Below, one piece after another: positions 21,122 to 31,796 of a stretch of 49,064 bases of DNA; within the stretch, counting starts at the first letter, position 1, and every line of letters starts with the position of its first letter. A program made the translations under genes and the position numbers. This stretch comes from Chara braunii. Lineage: Eukaryota > Streptophyta > Charophyceae > Charales > Characeae. Location: NCBI GenBank assembly GCA_003427395.1, contig BFEA01000033.1:4110552-4159615 (forward strand). Direction: 5' to 3'. A model generated the notes under the pieces. That model did no database searches. It had not been told where the DNA came from and saw nothing but the letters and a program-made list of their open reading frames with translations.

Positions 21122-21633
21122 ACATATACATGATTGCGGCTGGTTGGAGCTTTCGAGGTTTTGCACTTGACCTTGTCCCGCCGGGTATCTGACATTTGTA
21201 GAAAGGAAGGAAATGACAGAGTAAGGATACATAAATAACATACAGATAACGAAAAATAACATACAAGAATAGGGATTGGTAGGTGAAATAGACGTAATGC
21301 TTGAGCCTAGTGCTCGATGTACCCAAGTAACGTGGCTTGCTTGATTGTGCCTCAACTGGGGCTGGGTGAGCCTTTCAAGGCTTCTCACTTGGCCCTGCCT
21401 AGCCCCAGTGCCTAGAACTATTGCCTGGTTCAAGTCGTCCTCTGTAATAGCATGGTGATAGTCCTGAGTACTCAATACTGAGGTAGGATAGTAGGATAGG
21501 GGTGCGCTGGGAGAATTGCCGAGAGGATGGGTAAGGAAAATGGTCTTACGGAGCATAAGGGAGTGTCTGGACTGCCAATAGTTGTGTGAGTAACCCCATG
21601 TGTCTGGAGTCCGGTTTCTACAAAAACCTTGGG

Positions 21634-21677
<44 letters not shown>
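21122..21677 (+). mobile_element. Probable retroposon fragment ending in a 42-base poly(A) tract
   Basis: Contains two diverged copies (21122-21250 and 21330-21430) of the repeat on the left flank of the transposon. It ends with an uninterrupted A run at 21636-21677, as expected for a reverse-transcribed non-LTR element or SINE. No coding region is identified and no target duplication was found. Confidence 0.45.
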
Positions 21678-21681
<4 letters not shown>

Positions 21682-21839
21682 GTCCGCCATCAGAGGGGCA
21701 TGCTGCAAATAAATCAAACTTTTAGGGGAATATTGAAAACTTTTCCACCTTTCTTTCGCTTTCGTTGTGATTTTAGAGAGGGTAGGTCAGAACCTTATTG
21801 TAGCCATCTGAGGGCGAACTCACACTAGGACTTCTACTA

Positions 21840-21925
21840 CTTGACTTGATATGATTGATTTAACTTGTACTTGATTTGATTTGATTGATTTGATTGATTT
21901 GATTGATTTGATTTGCTTGAACTGG
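21840..21925. repeat. (TTGAT)n degenerate microsatellite
   Basis: Repeated TTGAT and TTGATT units, visible as the Lys-Ser-Ile-Lys-Ser string on the opposite strand. Confidence 0.85.
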
Positions 21926-22160
21926 ATTGGATTTGATTCCTTTTCAATTTCTCTGACAGGAGTTATTTGATTTGACCGACTCTTATCTGATTTGACGACT
22001 CGAGCTCGGATTAGATACGAATCGGTGAGATTTGACTTTAGGGGTATTTTGGATTGCACAATGACTTTTCCCTTCCCGCTAAGGAGCATGGTTTTCCGCG
22101 ACGTGGCGGAGCGGGGAACACCTTAATCGCAGGGGATTAGGGGCAGTGGCTTGGTAGGGC

Positions 22161-22550
22161 ACCCATCTTTGGGTCTTGATGAGCAGTTGATCCCCTCGCA
22201 CGAGGGCAATCAATGTTGCTCATCATTAACGATTGTTCATACAATGTACAGGGATGTTGGATCCACTTTTCACCAGGTGTTGCTCCCCACAAATAGATGG
22301 ACCCTCCCCGGGTGTGATAGTGGTGCCTGCTGGATGACCCATAATTTATTGATTCACCCATCCTTGGGTTTTGATGAGCAGTTGATCCCCTCGCACGAGG
22401 GCAATCAATGTTGCTCATCATTAACGATTGTTCATACAATGTACAGGGATGTTGGACCCGCTTTTCAGCAGGTGTTGCTCCCCACAAATAGATGGAGCCT
22501 CCCCGGGTGTGATAGTGGTGCCTGCTGGATTGCCCAAAATTTATTGATTC
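22161..22550 (+). repeat. 195-bp tandem duplication, each unit with a 49-base hairpin
   Basis: 22161-22355 and 22356-22550 are near-identical copies. In each, TGATGAGCA, TTGAT and CCCTCG pair with CGAGGG, AATCAA and TGCTCATCA to form a long hairpin (22177-22225 and 22372-22420) that is identical in both copies. A diverged third copy of the downstream part (GTTGGACCCGCTTTCCAGCAGGTG) is at 23158-23210, inside the copia LTR. This suggests the duplication is retroelement-derived. Confidence 0.85.
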
Positions 22551-22916
22551 TATTAAACAGCAGATACAAACAACAATTACTTCTAATTGGGATTAAGTCA
22601 CAAACAAAATATTACACCTTTCAACCAAAAAATAAATCTTACAGCACATTCAACAATTCAATCAAAGTTGGCTTGGGGGGATCCAAGAAGGAAGAATGGG
22701 GGAGGTAGAATGGGAGGGAGGACAAACAGCTGATAGCAACGACCAAGATGACCAAGACATTCGAGATAAGCTGCAAAGGAATTATCGATTGGTTTTTAAA
22801 GATTAGACTTTTGTTGATCCTTTAATCCCCTTTAGACCTTTGACATACTTCCTAGATCTCTTTGCTTCAAACCATCCTTGTTTAGTCTCCAGGTCTTGGT
22901 ATGGTTATGATTGAAT
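22551..22916 (+). other. Probable 3' internal end of a copia-type element, no intact gene
   Basis: Lies directly upstream of a polypurine tract and LTR start. No RT or RNase H motif can be read. Confidence 0.4.
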
Positions 22917-22927
22917 AAGGGGAGGAA
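22917..22927 (+). other. Polypurine tract
   Basis: AAGGGGAGGAA immediately followed by TGTTAGATATTA, the classic junction between a copia internal region and its 3' LTR. Confidence 0.65.
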
Positions 22928-23346
22928 TGTTAGATATTAACCTGACCAACCTAAATGGAAGAGGAGGGACTAGTGCTAGTGCTAGGGTGTCACACCTTCT
23001 GGCGCCTACACAAGGTGAAGAGGCACACGCAGCCCCCTTACCCAAATTGTCTCCTAGGAATTGACTGGATCAACGAATCAGAAGGCTTCAAAAGAAATAC
23101 TGAACTCGGTTCTCAGCATGTGTTGTTGTATCATCTTATAATTGTATCTCAAGGGACGTTGGACCCGCTTTCCAGCAGGTGATGCTTCCCACCAATAGAC
23201 TGGAGCCCCCAGCAAGATAGATAGGAGTGCATGCTTTTATCATCATTTCTATTTGTTGTTGCAAGGGATTTAAAAAAAAAAAAAAAAATCCCCACCATCC
23301 ACTTGCGTTGTTCTCTTGAAAAAAAAAAAAAAAAAAAAAAAAAAAA

Positions 23347-23540
23347 GACTTCCGCTACTTGATTGTGGAAGTGATTGTAGTCAGATTCATCTAGTTCTGG
23401 TTGTAATTGCAGCTAGATACATTTAGAAAAGTCCTCGTGATGGCCTCTGCTATTTGGTTGTGGAAGTGATTGCAGTCATATTCATCCTGTTCTGGCCGTA
23501 ATTGCAGTTAGATACATTTATAAAAGTCCTTGTGTGAGTA
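23347..23540 (+). repeat. 95-base tandem duplication in the LTR U3 region
   Basis: Copies share TTGTGGAAGTGATTG, then TTCATC, GTTCTGG, GTAATTGCAG, TAGATACATTTA and AAAGTCCT. The spacing between TTGTGGAAGTGATTG sites (23363 and 23458) is 95. Confidence 0.85.
23517..23526 (+). promoter_or_regulatory. TATA box of the copia LTR
   Basis: TTTATAAAAG in the downstream copy of the duplication. The upstream copy has TTTAGAAAAG, a broken version, so transcription would start near 23550. Confidence 0.6.
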
Positions 23541-23902
23541 TGGCCTCATTCAAGCAGAGAGTCAAACTTCATGCATCTTATGTTTTTTTGTTTATTTTTC
23601 TGTTTGGGTTAAGAAGATAAAGAGAGGGTAATTTCGTTTTTTTCTCTGTTATGATCCTGGCCAATTTCAAAGTACACATTCATCGTGAAGTACAATTCCG
23701 TCCATTTGCAAAAAAAAAGGAATGAACTTGAGAGGAGAGAGAGGGTAAGAAGAAAAAGATGATGTACACCAGCATAAACAGCAATAATGCTTTCTTCTTC
23801 GCCAACCACTCTCCTCTTCCTTATCTCCTCCTCTCTTATTCACACAAGAATAATAATGAATGGTTGAACCAGAATCAATGTATGAATCCCTCTTGTACTG
23901 CA

Positions 23903-23916
23903 GGTATCACATGAGG
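23903..23916 (+). other. Primer binding site, degenerate tRNA-iMet type
   Basis: GGTATCACATGAGG directly after the LTR end resembles the complement of initiator tRNA-Met (GGTATCAGAGCGAGG), with the GGTATCA block intact. Confidence 0.55.
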
Positions 23917-23928
23917 TCCACCATAGCC

Positions 23929-24180
23929 ATGGTCACCCTTCTTCCTCCTTCGTCCAAGGCCAAGGCTATGGCGAACTACTAGGGCATCGCCCGGATGTCC
24001 AAAGGACAACACAAAGCAACTATGGCTGCTTTAGCTCAGGCCGCCATGTCCGACTCTGCCTCGAAGCTTCCTGGTGTAAACCTACCCCAACTGGGGCCTT
24101 GTTGTTGTGGCGTCCACCAAGGTAATGAAGATGGCAACCACCATAGCCAGATAAGTACCTCTAGCGCTCCTCCCTCTTAG
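23929..24180 (+). pseudogene. Start of a copia-type gag or similar ORF, one in-frame stop
   Basis: ATG 23929 lies 13 bases after the primer site. The frame reads MVTLLPPSSKAKAMANY, a TAG, then GIARMSKGQHKATMAALAQ, MSDSASKLPGVNLPQLG and ends at TAG 24178-24180. The position suggests gag, but no gag domain or zinc knuckle is seen, so the assignment rests on context. The frame is much shorter than a usual copia polyprotein. Confidence 0.45.
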
Positions 24181-24837
24181 TCCTGGTCTTCTTCCTCCTC
24201 CTATCCTTGCTCCTCCCCAGCTGTGTTGCTCCTTGCTAGCGCTGCTCTAGCCAGCGCTCCAACCAGTTTGTCGCCAAACTTGCACACCGAAAATGAGGAG
24301 GAGCGAGCAACAGACTCCTCCTTGAGATATAGTGGTCTGCTTGCCTCTTGGCGAGTGACTTCCCAGGCCACACGGCCTCCAAGCAATTTGTACCACCTCC
24401 CTTTCGGAGGGAAACATCATTGCAGATTTTGATATTGCCATACAGGCCCTAGACTCAGATTGGTTGTACTGGTACCCACCTAGACCTAGACTACAACTAC
24501 TGGGCCTATGAACGCACTACTTGAGTGTTTTCCGCTGCTTCAAGTGTCGTGGGCCTCTTTCCCCGCCACTTGAGTGTTTTCCCCCACTGTGATCCTCAAT
24601 GTCACGACCACAGGTAAGTACGGGCCCTTCGGGCCCACCGAATGAACAAGTGCCCTTGTGGATCACACACACACTCAAGCCGACAAGCACTCAAACAAAC
24701 ATGCAGACCAGCAAGTGTGCACACACACAGACTTGGAGAACTCGGTAACAAGCGGGAAACTCAACAAGGCATTCAGGTCATGAGCAAATCTTAGAAATCA
24801 GTTGTGTGTCTCAGTCCGTGCTTGGTGAGGTTATTAC
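24181..24837. other. Unassigned retroelement-like sequence
   Basis: A C-rich segment with a repeated phrase CACTTGAGTGTTTTCC (about 24518 and 24568). No gene recognised. Confidence 0.4.
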
Positions 24838-27200
24838 AGCTCGATATTTTGAATTGTGGAAATTTTTGACTTGATGAGACTAACGCGTTTGCCAAAAGTT
24901 ATTCATACATGACCTATGATTGAGAAGCTAAAACTCTTTTTAAACTTAAATTTGGATGTGTGCTGACGTTCAGGATAAACGGTGTGGGCGATTGTATTCC
25001 GCTTTCAACAGGGTCGCAGAGGCTTGCAGACGTGGGAATGCTAAAGCTAGACCTATTTGCTTAAAATAGTGGCGGGCGACTGCTAAGCCGTGCGATTTAG
25101 AGCCTAAGCAGCTGACAAGGACCACCGTGCCTGGTTGTGTGGTCGTGATCGAGCAAGGAAAAGCCAACCCTATGGCAAAAAGGGGCGGTGGGGCCTGTCA
25201 AGCCACGAAAGGGCGGCCCTCTGAGACAAAAAGCTCTTCATAAAGAAGAGGAGGTAGCCCGGTCGGTCACGTGCTAACCTCATATACTGTGGGTTTGGGG
25301 ATTGTGGCCATAGGCCCAGAACGTTGTTGGGTTCACTCCTTTGGTCGAGCAGTCACTAAGCCTGGGGCAGTTGGCGCGGCCCGTTTCGGTCGTGTGATCA
25401 CCACGACCGCGCGACCGAGATCCGTCGCGCGAACTGACATGACACCTCACAAGGAAGACTCGTTAATAAAAAAGTAAAACAATTATTGAATCCATATGGG
25501 TTCGAACTTGGGTCTGTATTTCAGGAGTTCTTGGGTGGACCACGACTATGACATGACCGTTGGCATAAGTCAACGAGAAAAAATAAATAGAAAAATATAA
25601 AGAAACGAAAGTGAGGCGACAAGTGGCCAGTCACGAACCTACCCACCACACAAAAGAGCAACAGGCGCCCGTTTTCACGGCAACCTCACAGTTTGCCTCC
25701 CGGTAAGTGGTTCATTTTTTATTTTATTTTTTTTCTCCTCTTATAGATTTGTTTTATATTTTCTAGTTTTTTGTTTTCTTCCTTTTCTTTAGAGACCTAG
25801 TGCTCCCGTTCGTTTGAAAACGGGCAGCAGCCGCCTCAAGTAAGTATTTTTTTCCTTTTTTGTTCTTCCTTAGTAGATGTTGGTTCTTCTTAGAGACCCC
25901 CTTTCGTGCCCATTCGCTCAGAACAGGTTGTGAACGGGCGTCTGAATCTGGCGCCAGGTGCAGGCGTGCGGGGTAGGGGAAGAGAATAATATGTTGAGCT
26001 TGACTCTAATTCGGCGTTGTGAAATGACGAGGGGGCACGAGCTGATAGTTCATCTCAAATGACGAGTTGTCCCCTACAGGGAAAACAAGCGGGGTTGGGA
26101 AAAAAAAGGAAGGAAAAAAAAAAAAAAAAAAACACGACCAAGTATGTAGTCGTTGTTGTGATTAGGTGCATGTGTGTGTGTGCATATGGCTAAGGGAGTG
26201 ACAACACCCCTTCAATTAGTGACAGGGTTGTGATTTAAAATTTTAAAAAAAAAGGAAAAGGTGCTCGAAGGGCTCGACTGTTCCTGGCCCCAGATTGAGA
26301 TCAATGGCTCTGGATGAGTCCGAGTCTTGGAGCAAACCTTCGTCCACAGTATAAAGGCAACTCTTCCCCCAACTGCTTCATTCATTCGATTAGCCGGAGG
26401 AAGTGCTACATGGCGAAGCAGTACTGGTGGAGGTGCTGCTTGGTGGAGCGGTGTTGGAGGTTTGTTGGGTATCGGAGATGAATGAGCTGGCAGTCTGCAG
26501 GAAGATAGAGTGAGGGGCGAAGGCAGCCATAGCCAACGTTCAAGTTGGGATCACTCCGCCTTGGCATTAGGCTGGTGCGGCGCTAATAGGGCCTTTTTAT
26601 GGGACCAAGGTTCTGCCCTAAGCTGGTTGCGGCGGTGGGGCAGGTTGACCATCCATTTCAGTGGGGTTGTGCTGCGGGAGTTCAACGACATCGACGATGT
26701 TTTTTTTTTATGGGGAAATGTTGTCGGATTGTCAGCACGACAAACAGCAAGGACGCAATGCTGTGAGAGGAGATGTTGCCTGATTGCCAACACAGGATCT
26801 GCGAGGATTTGAAGGAGGAGTTGTTGTCCGATCAGTGGCATAGCACGTCCGGTATATCAAATCACGGTAGGACCATGCTGTTGAAGTTTTTTGTGTATTG
26901 GCGACAATATTTTGAGGGACCCTTCTTTGTTGAGTACGATCGGGTGGTGATGTTAAGTGACAGTGGTACTGGTTTTGACGGCGCAACGAGCGGTAGACCC
27001 ATATTTTTCTTTTTTTAGGTGTGCGGCGGTGTTGGAGTATTCTAGCATGATCCGGAGGTAGTAGGGGTGTTGGCGCCCGTTTTGAACCCAGTTCGGAGCG
27101 TCGGCTTTGCGAAAACAGTGCGGGATTATTTTTCTTATTTTGGTACAGTAGGTGTCATTCACATCTAAGACAAATAGAACGAATAGCACCTGCTCCATTT
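24838..27200 (+). mobile_element. Fragment of a long LTR related to 12761-15400
   Basis: Shared landmarks with 12815-13700 and 33117-33690 include ACTTGATGAGACT, AAGCCG.(G/A)CGATTTAGAG and the ATGACCGTTGGCA, CAACGAG segment near 25555. A TATA-like GTATAAAGG at 26350 and the following GCAGCCATAGCC segment match the LTR copy at 14983-15150. No internal region follows, so it is a truncated or solo LTR. Frames here are composition artefacts. Confidence 0.6.
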
Positions 27201-28140
27201 TTTGCAGGCACCATGAGGTTATTTGGGACTATGCGGCACAACATTTAGACACGTGAAAGTACTTGGAGAGTGTGTGCATGGAGCAGAGTAGTCATTTGGG
27301 CTTGGGGCATATGCGGTTTTCCCCAGGGGCCACCTTTATTTTTTTTGCGGCGCACGTTGCCGGCAGTGTTGGTATCTAGGACCATCGGTGTTGAGGGCGG
27401 GCGTGTGGGATCACCTAGAATCATTTTGGGACTAGGCGGGACCAATTAAGGATCGTGACTTTAGGTCTGAGCCGCTTATATTTTGGGTTATCAGTAGCCA
27501 CTTCGAAAAGGGTGATGTAGATCTCACCGAATGAATAATATTTGGATTGTCCTGATAATCTCACTATCATGCTTTGACACTGAGTGGTAATTGTACGTGG
27601 AAAACGTAAACTAAGCGCAAGTTGATTGAGGCAGGAAATATTCCACCGGGAAAGGTGGAAGTCTGCTACAAACAAAAAGTAGACGGAATGTTAGACGCTT
27701 GGGCATGCATTGGGCATTTGCGTTACCTGACATGAAAAGGATATCCTCTTTGCACGAGAAGATGTCATTTCTTCGAATTGTGCGGAGGCAGTACGATCAA
27801 AATAGAGAGCAATAAGAGAAAGATGGAGTACACCTTTGAGTCATACATCATTGATGATTAGCCATCATACATCACACAATAACATTTTGGAGTTGCACAA
27901 AGAGGAGTGTGACGACTATGCTGAGTTTCCTATGGAACCGTCAGGGGCACAACTCAGGGATCTAACATATAGGTTTTGTCTATATATTTCAATTAGTGTA
28001 ACTGCAATAGACTCGAAGTCAACAGAACATGTCGATGGGCGTACTCATTCATTAAGTATGAGGCTGTCATTTTTTAAAATCATTTCGTCGATAAAGGGTC
28101 TTCGCCTTGAAAATGGCAATATATAAATCTTTTCAGTCAC
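27201..28140. other. Unassigned region
   Basis: No repeat partner in this window and no domain-bearing frame. It may be the R-U5 continuation of the preceding LTR. Confidence 0.35.
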
Positions 28141-28809
28141 GTATACTGGGAAAAATAACTTTGGCAGATCATCTCATCAAGTCAAAAACCGATTAGGGTC
28201 GGCTTCCACGTCGGTTTGGCGTTCTTCTCGACGTGACCTGAATTGAACTTGTGTGATTAAGTAAAAGGTGTGTTGAATTTGTTTGTTTTATCTTTAGAGA
28301 GTTGTCAAGGAACTAGGATAATTTTGTGGTTTTCACGACTAGTTGAGGCCGACCTAGTCGATCGACGTTCGTTTCGTACCTAGGAGATCAGCGTCCTAGG
28401 GAACGGACGACGTTTGAGATCACTTGGTGTTTAACTAAGTGTACGTATACATCAGGAAACGAGCAAACACCCTCGGTTGACCTTTCTTTGCGACTACATC
28501 TAACATTTTTCGCATGCGGGTCAGTAGGTCAGTAGGGATACGCCCCTAAGGGTGGTGATAGCCCCTTAGGGATGGAAAGTTGTGCCCTGCGGAAACCTAG
28601 CTTGTCGTAGGGGACTGCGAGAAGTACGTTTGCCGCACCCGGTTAGAGGGGTGAAGGGACGACGCGACCACACCCGTCACTGCAATTTGCGGGGTTATTT
28701 CTGGTTATCCCCAAGTTGTCTCTGGTTTCTGTTTTGTTAAACTTCTGCATCATATGGTGGAGAAGGTTCTCGCCTTTCGCGAGAAAAGTGGGAGCCAGTG
28801 CGCTCGGCA
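28141..28809 (+). mobile_element. LTR 3'-end fragment of the long-LTR family
   Basis: Parallels 9040-9663 (ATAACTTTGGCA(A/G)ATCATCT, CTAGTCGA.CGAC.TTCG, CAGTAGGGATACGCCCC). It stops at ..GCGCTCGGCA, exactly where other copies pass into the GG plus primer site, so it fixes the LTR 3' boundary. Confidence 0.65.
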
Positions 28810-28849
28810 ATGGGTACCGTGAAAGAAACTCGTCAATAATATGAAGACG

Positions 28850-30158
28850 AAGTTAACTAAACTTTGTCTTTTCTCGATGTTGACCCTTTCTATCCCGATT
28901 GACCTCATCTTCCTATACTTGTCCTAATCATTCTCGTTCTCTATCTCTTGTGTCTCCTCTCGTCTAACTTACGTTGAGGTTAGGGAAAATGAGAGCAATT
29001 AAAATATGCTCGTGGTGGATATATTTGCTTTCTCTATAAAGTATTTGGGGCGGACGTTTGTTGCTTTAGGAGTTGGCCATGTTATCGACCCTGAGTGGAC
29101 CGTTCTACGGAGGAGTACTTTGTCGATTCCATGGAGACGGCCGAACTTCCGAAATCCGAATCTTGTGCTTGAGCGAGGAGGAGGAGTACCTAGACCACTT
29201 CCTCGAGGGCGGGACATGCAACACTTCAAGTAATGCACCTGATCAAGAATCATCCACAAAGCAGTCTGTCATTAAAGAAGTCTAAAACATATGAAGAGGA
29301 GTGATGACAGGAGTGTATAGCTAATCTTAGGTTGGCGGTAAGGTGGAATGGATAATTTGTTTTGACGCATTTCATCAAGTCAAAATAGAGGTAGTCCGAC
29401 CACCCGATCTTTTGCATCGATATTATTATTAAAGCCAACTCCCACTTTACTATTCAGTATACTTTTTTCGAGTTCAACTTGAGGTGGGTGATTTTTATTT
29501 TATGTTATTGACTTTATCATATGATATTCATGCATTCAGTTATTGTTTCAACTCATGTTAAATTCAGATGAACATTTCTATCGACTACTATTGTTTCGTT
29601 TTGATGTACTAATTATATTTTATCATTGTAACTTTTTTTTCCAGTTATATGTCTAAGGAACTAAGGTTGAGTTGTGGGTTTCACGCTTGGCTGAGGCCGT
29701 CCTAGTTGACCGACGTTCGCTTCGTACTTAGGAAATCAATTTCCTAAGAGACAGACAATGTTCGGGTCTACTTTATGTTTAACTAAACGTTTCCTATATT
29801 GCAGCGAATCGAGCAAACGTCATCAGTTTACTTACCTTTGCGACTACATTTAAAAGTTTCCGCATGTGAGTCAGTAGTTTGGAAGGAATACGCCCCTAAG
29901 ATAGTGACAGCCCCTTAGGGAAGGTAAGTTGTATCCCGGGGGAACCCAACTTGTCTTAGAAAACCACAGGAAGTACGGTTGGCGCACCTGGTTAGAGCGG
30001 CAAGGTGGCAATGCAACCACGTCCGTCTCAGCGGTTTGCAGGGTTATTTCGCATTGTCCCCAAGTTGTCTATCGTTTTGTTTATTATTTAACTCCTGCAT
30101 GACATGGTCAGGAGGGTTCTCGCCTTTTAGTAAGAAAACAGAAGTCGTGCACTCGATA
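28850..30158 (+). mobile_element. LTR fragment of the long-LTR family, second copy
   Basis: Parallels 8222-9663 throughout: CTATCCCGATTGACCTCATCT at the left, CCACTTCCTCGAGGGCGGG near 29205, TACGCCCCTAAG near 29890, ending ..CACTCGATA before GG and the primer site. Confidence 0.65.
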
Positions 30159-30160
30159 GG

Positions 30161-30178
30161 TGGCGTCGTTGCCTGGGA
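30161..30178 (+). other. Primer binding site, tRNA-Asp type, second copy
   Basis: TGGCGTCGTTGCCTGGGA, equivalent to 9666-9683. The internal region after it lacks gag and is interrupted by a repeat array. Confidence 0.7.
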
Positions 30179-30454
30179 TAACAACTACCAACCATTGTCC
30201 CTGGTGGAACGACACTCGAGTATTTTATTTTTTGATGATGGATTAATTAACTGCATTCTGATTTATGAAAGTTAATTATTTTATCATCATTGATTGATTT
30301 TTCATTGTTTCATAACTCTAGGAACTATGTGTTGATTTTATTCTGAAGATTATTTTGTTTATTCTGGGCGTTTCAGTTGGATGTAAGTTTTTAATATTGT
30401 AATGTTAATTGAATCGTAATCTGTTATTATTTTGATACTTAATATTTATCGATA

Positions 30455-30896
30455 CAAGTGAAACCGTTGTGGCGATGCTGCGGCCGCAAGAGTAGGAGGC
30501 ATGAAGGAGGTTGGAGGAACGGGAGAATAGTCAAAATCGTTAGGGAATTTCGAAAGCACAAAAAAACGGAAACATCTTTTGTATGTGTTAGAGAGAGAAA
30601 GAGAGAGAGAGAAAGATGAGCAAAATCGAATGACTCCAACCCTGCAGCTACCCCCACGCAACTTCCATCGATAGGATGAATAAAATCGATTGATTTTTTT
30701 TTTTTTTTTTTTTTAGAGAGAGAGAAAAACAAAAACGATTTTCATCGTGGCTGCCCTCATGGTACTTTCATCGATAGGATGAGCAAAATCGAATGACTCC
30801 AACCCCGCGGATGCCCCGATGCAACTTTCATCGATAGGATTAACAAAATTGAATGATTTTTTTTTTTTTTCTTGTGAGAGAGAGAGTGTATGTGTG

Positions 30897-30948
<52 letters not shown>

Positions 30949-31070
30949 GACGAGCCTTTCCATCAGCAGGATGAGCAACACACCGGCCAACAGGTAAGTC
31001 TCCAACCCCTCGACTGCCCGACGCAACTTTTATCGATAGAATGAGCAAAATCTATTGAATTTTCCGCTAG
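30455..31070. repeat. Tandem array with CATCGATAGGATGAGCAAAATCGAATGACTCC units and GA tracts
   Basis: Four or five diverged units of about 100-170 bases share CAAC/ACTTTCATCGATAGGATGAGC, AAAATCGAATGACTCCAACCCC and CGATGCAAC, each followed by a T run and a GA or GT tract (30589-30615, 30715-30725, 30883-30905, 30909-30945). It occupies the position where gag would be in the sister element. Confidence 0.8.
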
Positions 31071-31796
31071 AATATGGAAAGCAACTCGTCGATTCCGCTT
31101 TGCGGCCTCCCCATCCTGCGTCGGTTCGTTGGCCCGACGGTCGGCAGACCTTCCCATGTCGCGCATGTTCGTAGGGCCGACGACCAGAATTTTCATGTCT
31201 TCTATCTTTTTCGTCCTGGGTCCGATACTCGGGGTCCCAAACCTCGACACCGGGTTTCTCGCCAGCGTCACGCGAGACCCAACTTTTCCTTTAGTAGTAT
31301 CGAGATTATCTATAAATTCTGAGTTATTATGTTGAGAATTACCGTCTTTCATGTGTAATATTTTAATCAGATACTTTATCATGAACTTGGAGTATTCTTT
31401 TAGTTATTATCTTATTCTATCGGTTTTTTGTGACATCTATGATTGTTCTGGAGCTATTTGGAACGTTGTCTATCAAAGGTTAACTTTTTTTCCATATTGT
31501 TTTGCTAAGTTAAGCATTTTATTTATGTAATTGGATTGAGGCATATTTCAATTGATCAGTTTCGCCAAACTCCTATTTATTTTGATATGCTGTAGTTTAT
31601 ATTTATGTGATGCAGAAAAGCATTTATTTTATTGTTGGAAATTATTTAGCTCGGATTATGAAATTTCACGTGAAAACTCTTGTTTTAAATTGTTATCATT
31701 GTATCGTTATTAATGAGCATTTTTTATTGAACTTGGTTGTGAGTTTGTTATCATGTTTCAATAAATTTCTGATAAAATTTTGAGTTTCGTATGTGG
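31071..31796. other. GC-rich insert then AT-rich internal sequence, no gene
   Basis: 31080-31300 is GC-richer (GTTGGCCCGACGGTCGGCAG) and probably belongs to the preceding insertion. From about 31320 the AT-rich internal region of the retrotransposon resumes. Confidence 0.45.

Larger units (their letters stand above)
22928..23902 (+). mobile_element. Copia-type LTR
   Basis: Starts TGTTAGATATT after a polypurine tract and ends ..TTGTACTGCA before a tRNA-Met-type primer site, giving 975 bases bounded by TG and CA. It contains two long A runs (23269-23288 and 23320-23346), a 95-base tandem duplication upstream of the TATA box, and a pyrimidine-rich 3' part. Having internal-type sequence on both sides is unusual (see findings). 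Confidence 0.65.

Noticed and set aside
22151-22708. 185-codon reading frame over the tandem duplication
   Set aside because: The frame is created by the repeated unit, includes the hairpin arms, and matches no known domain.
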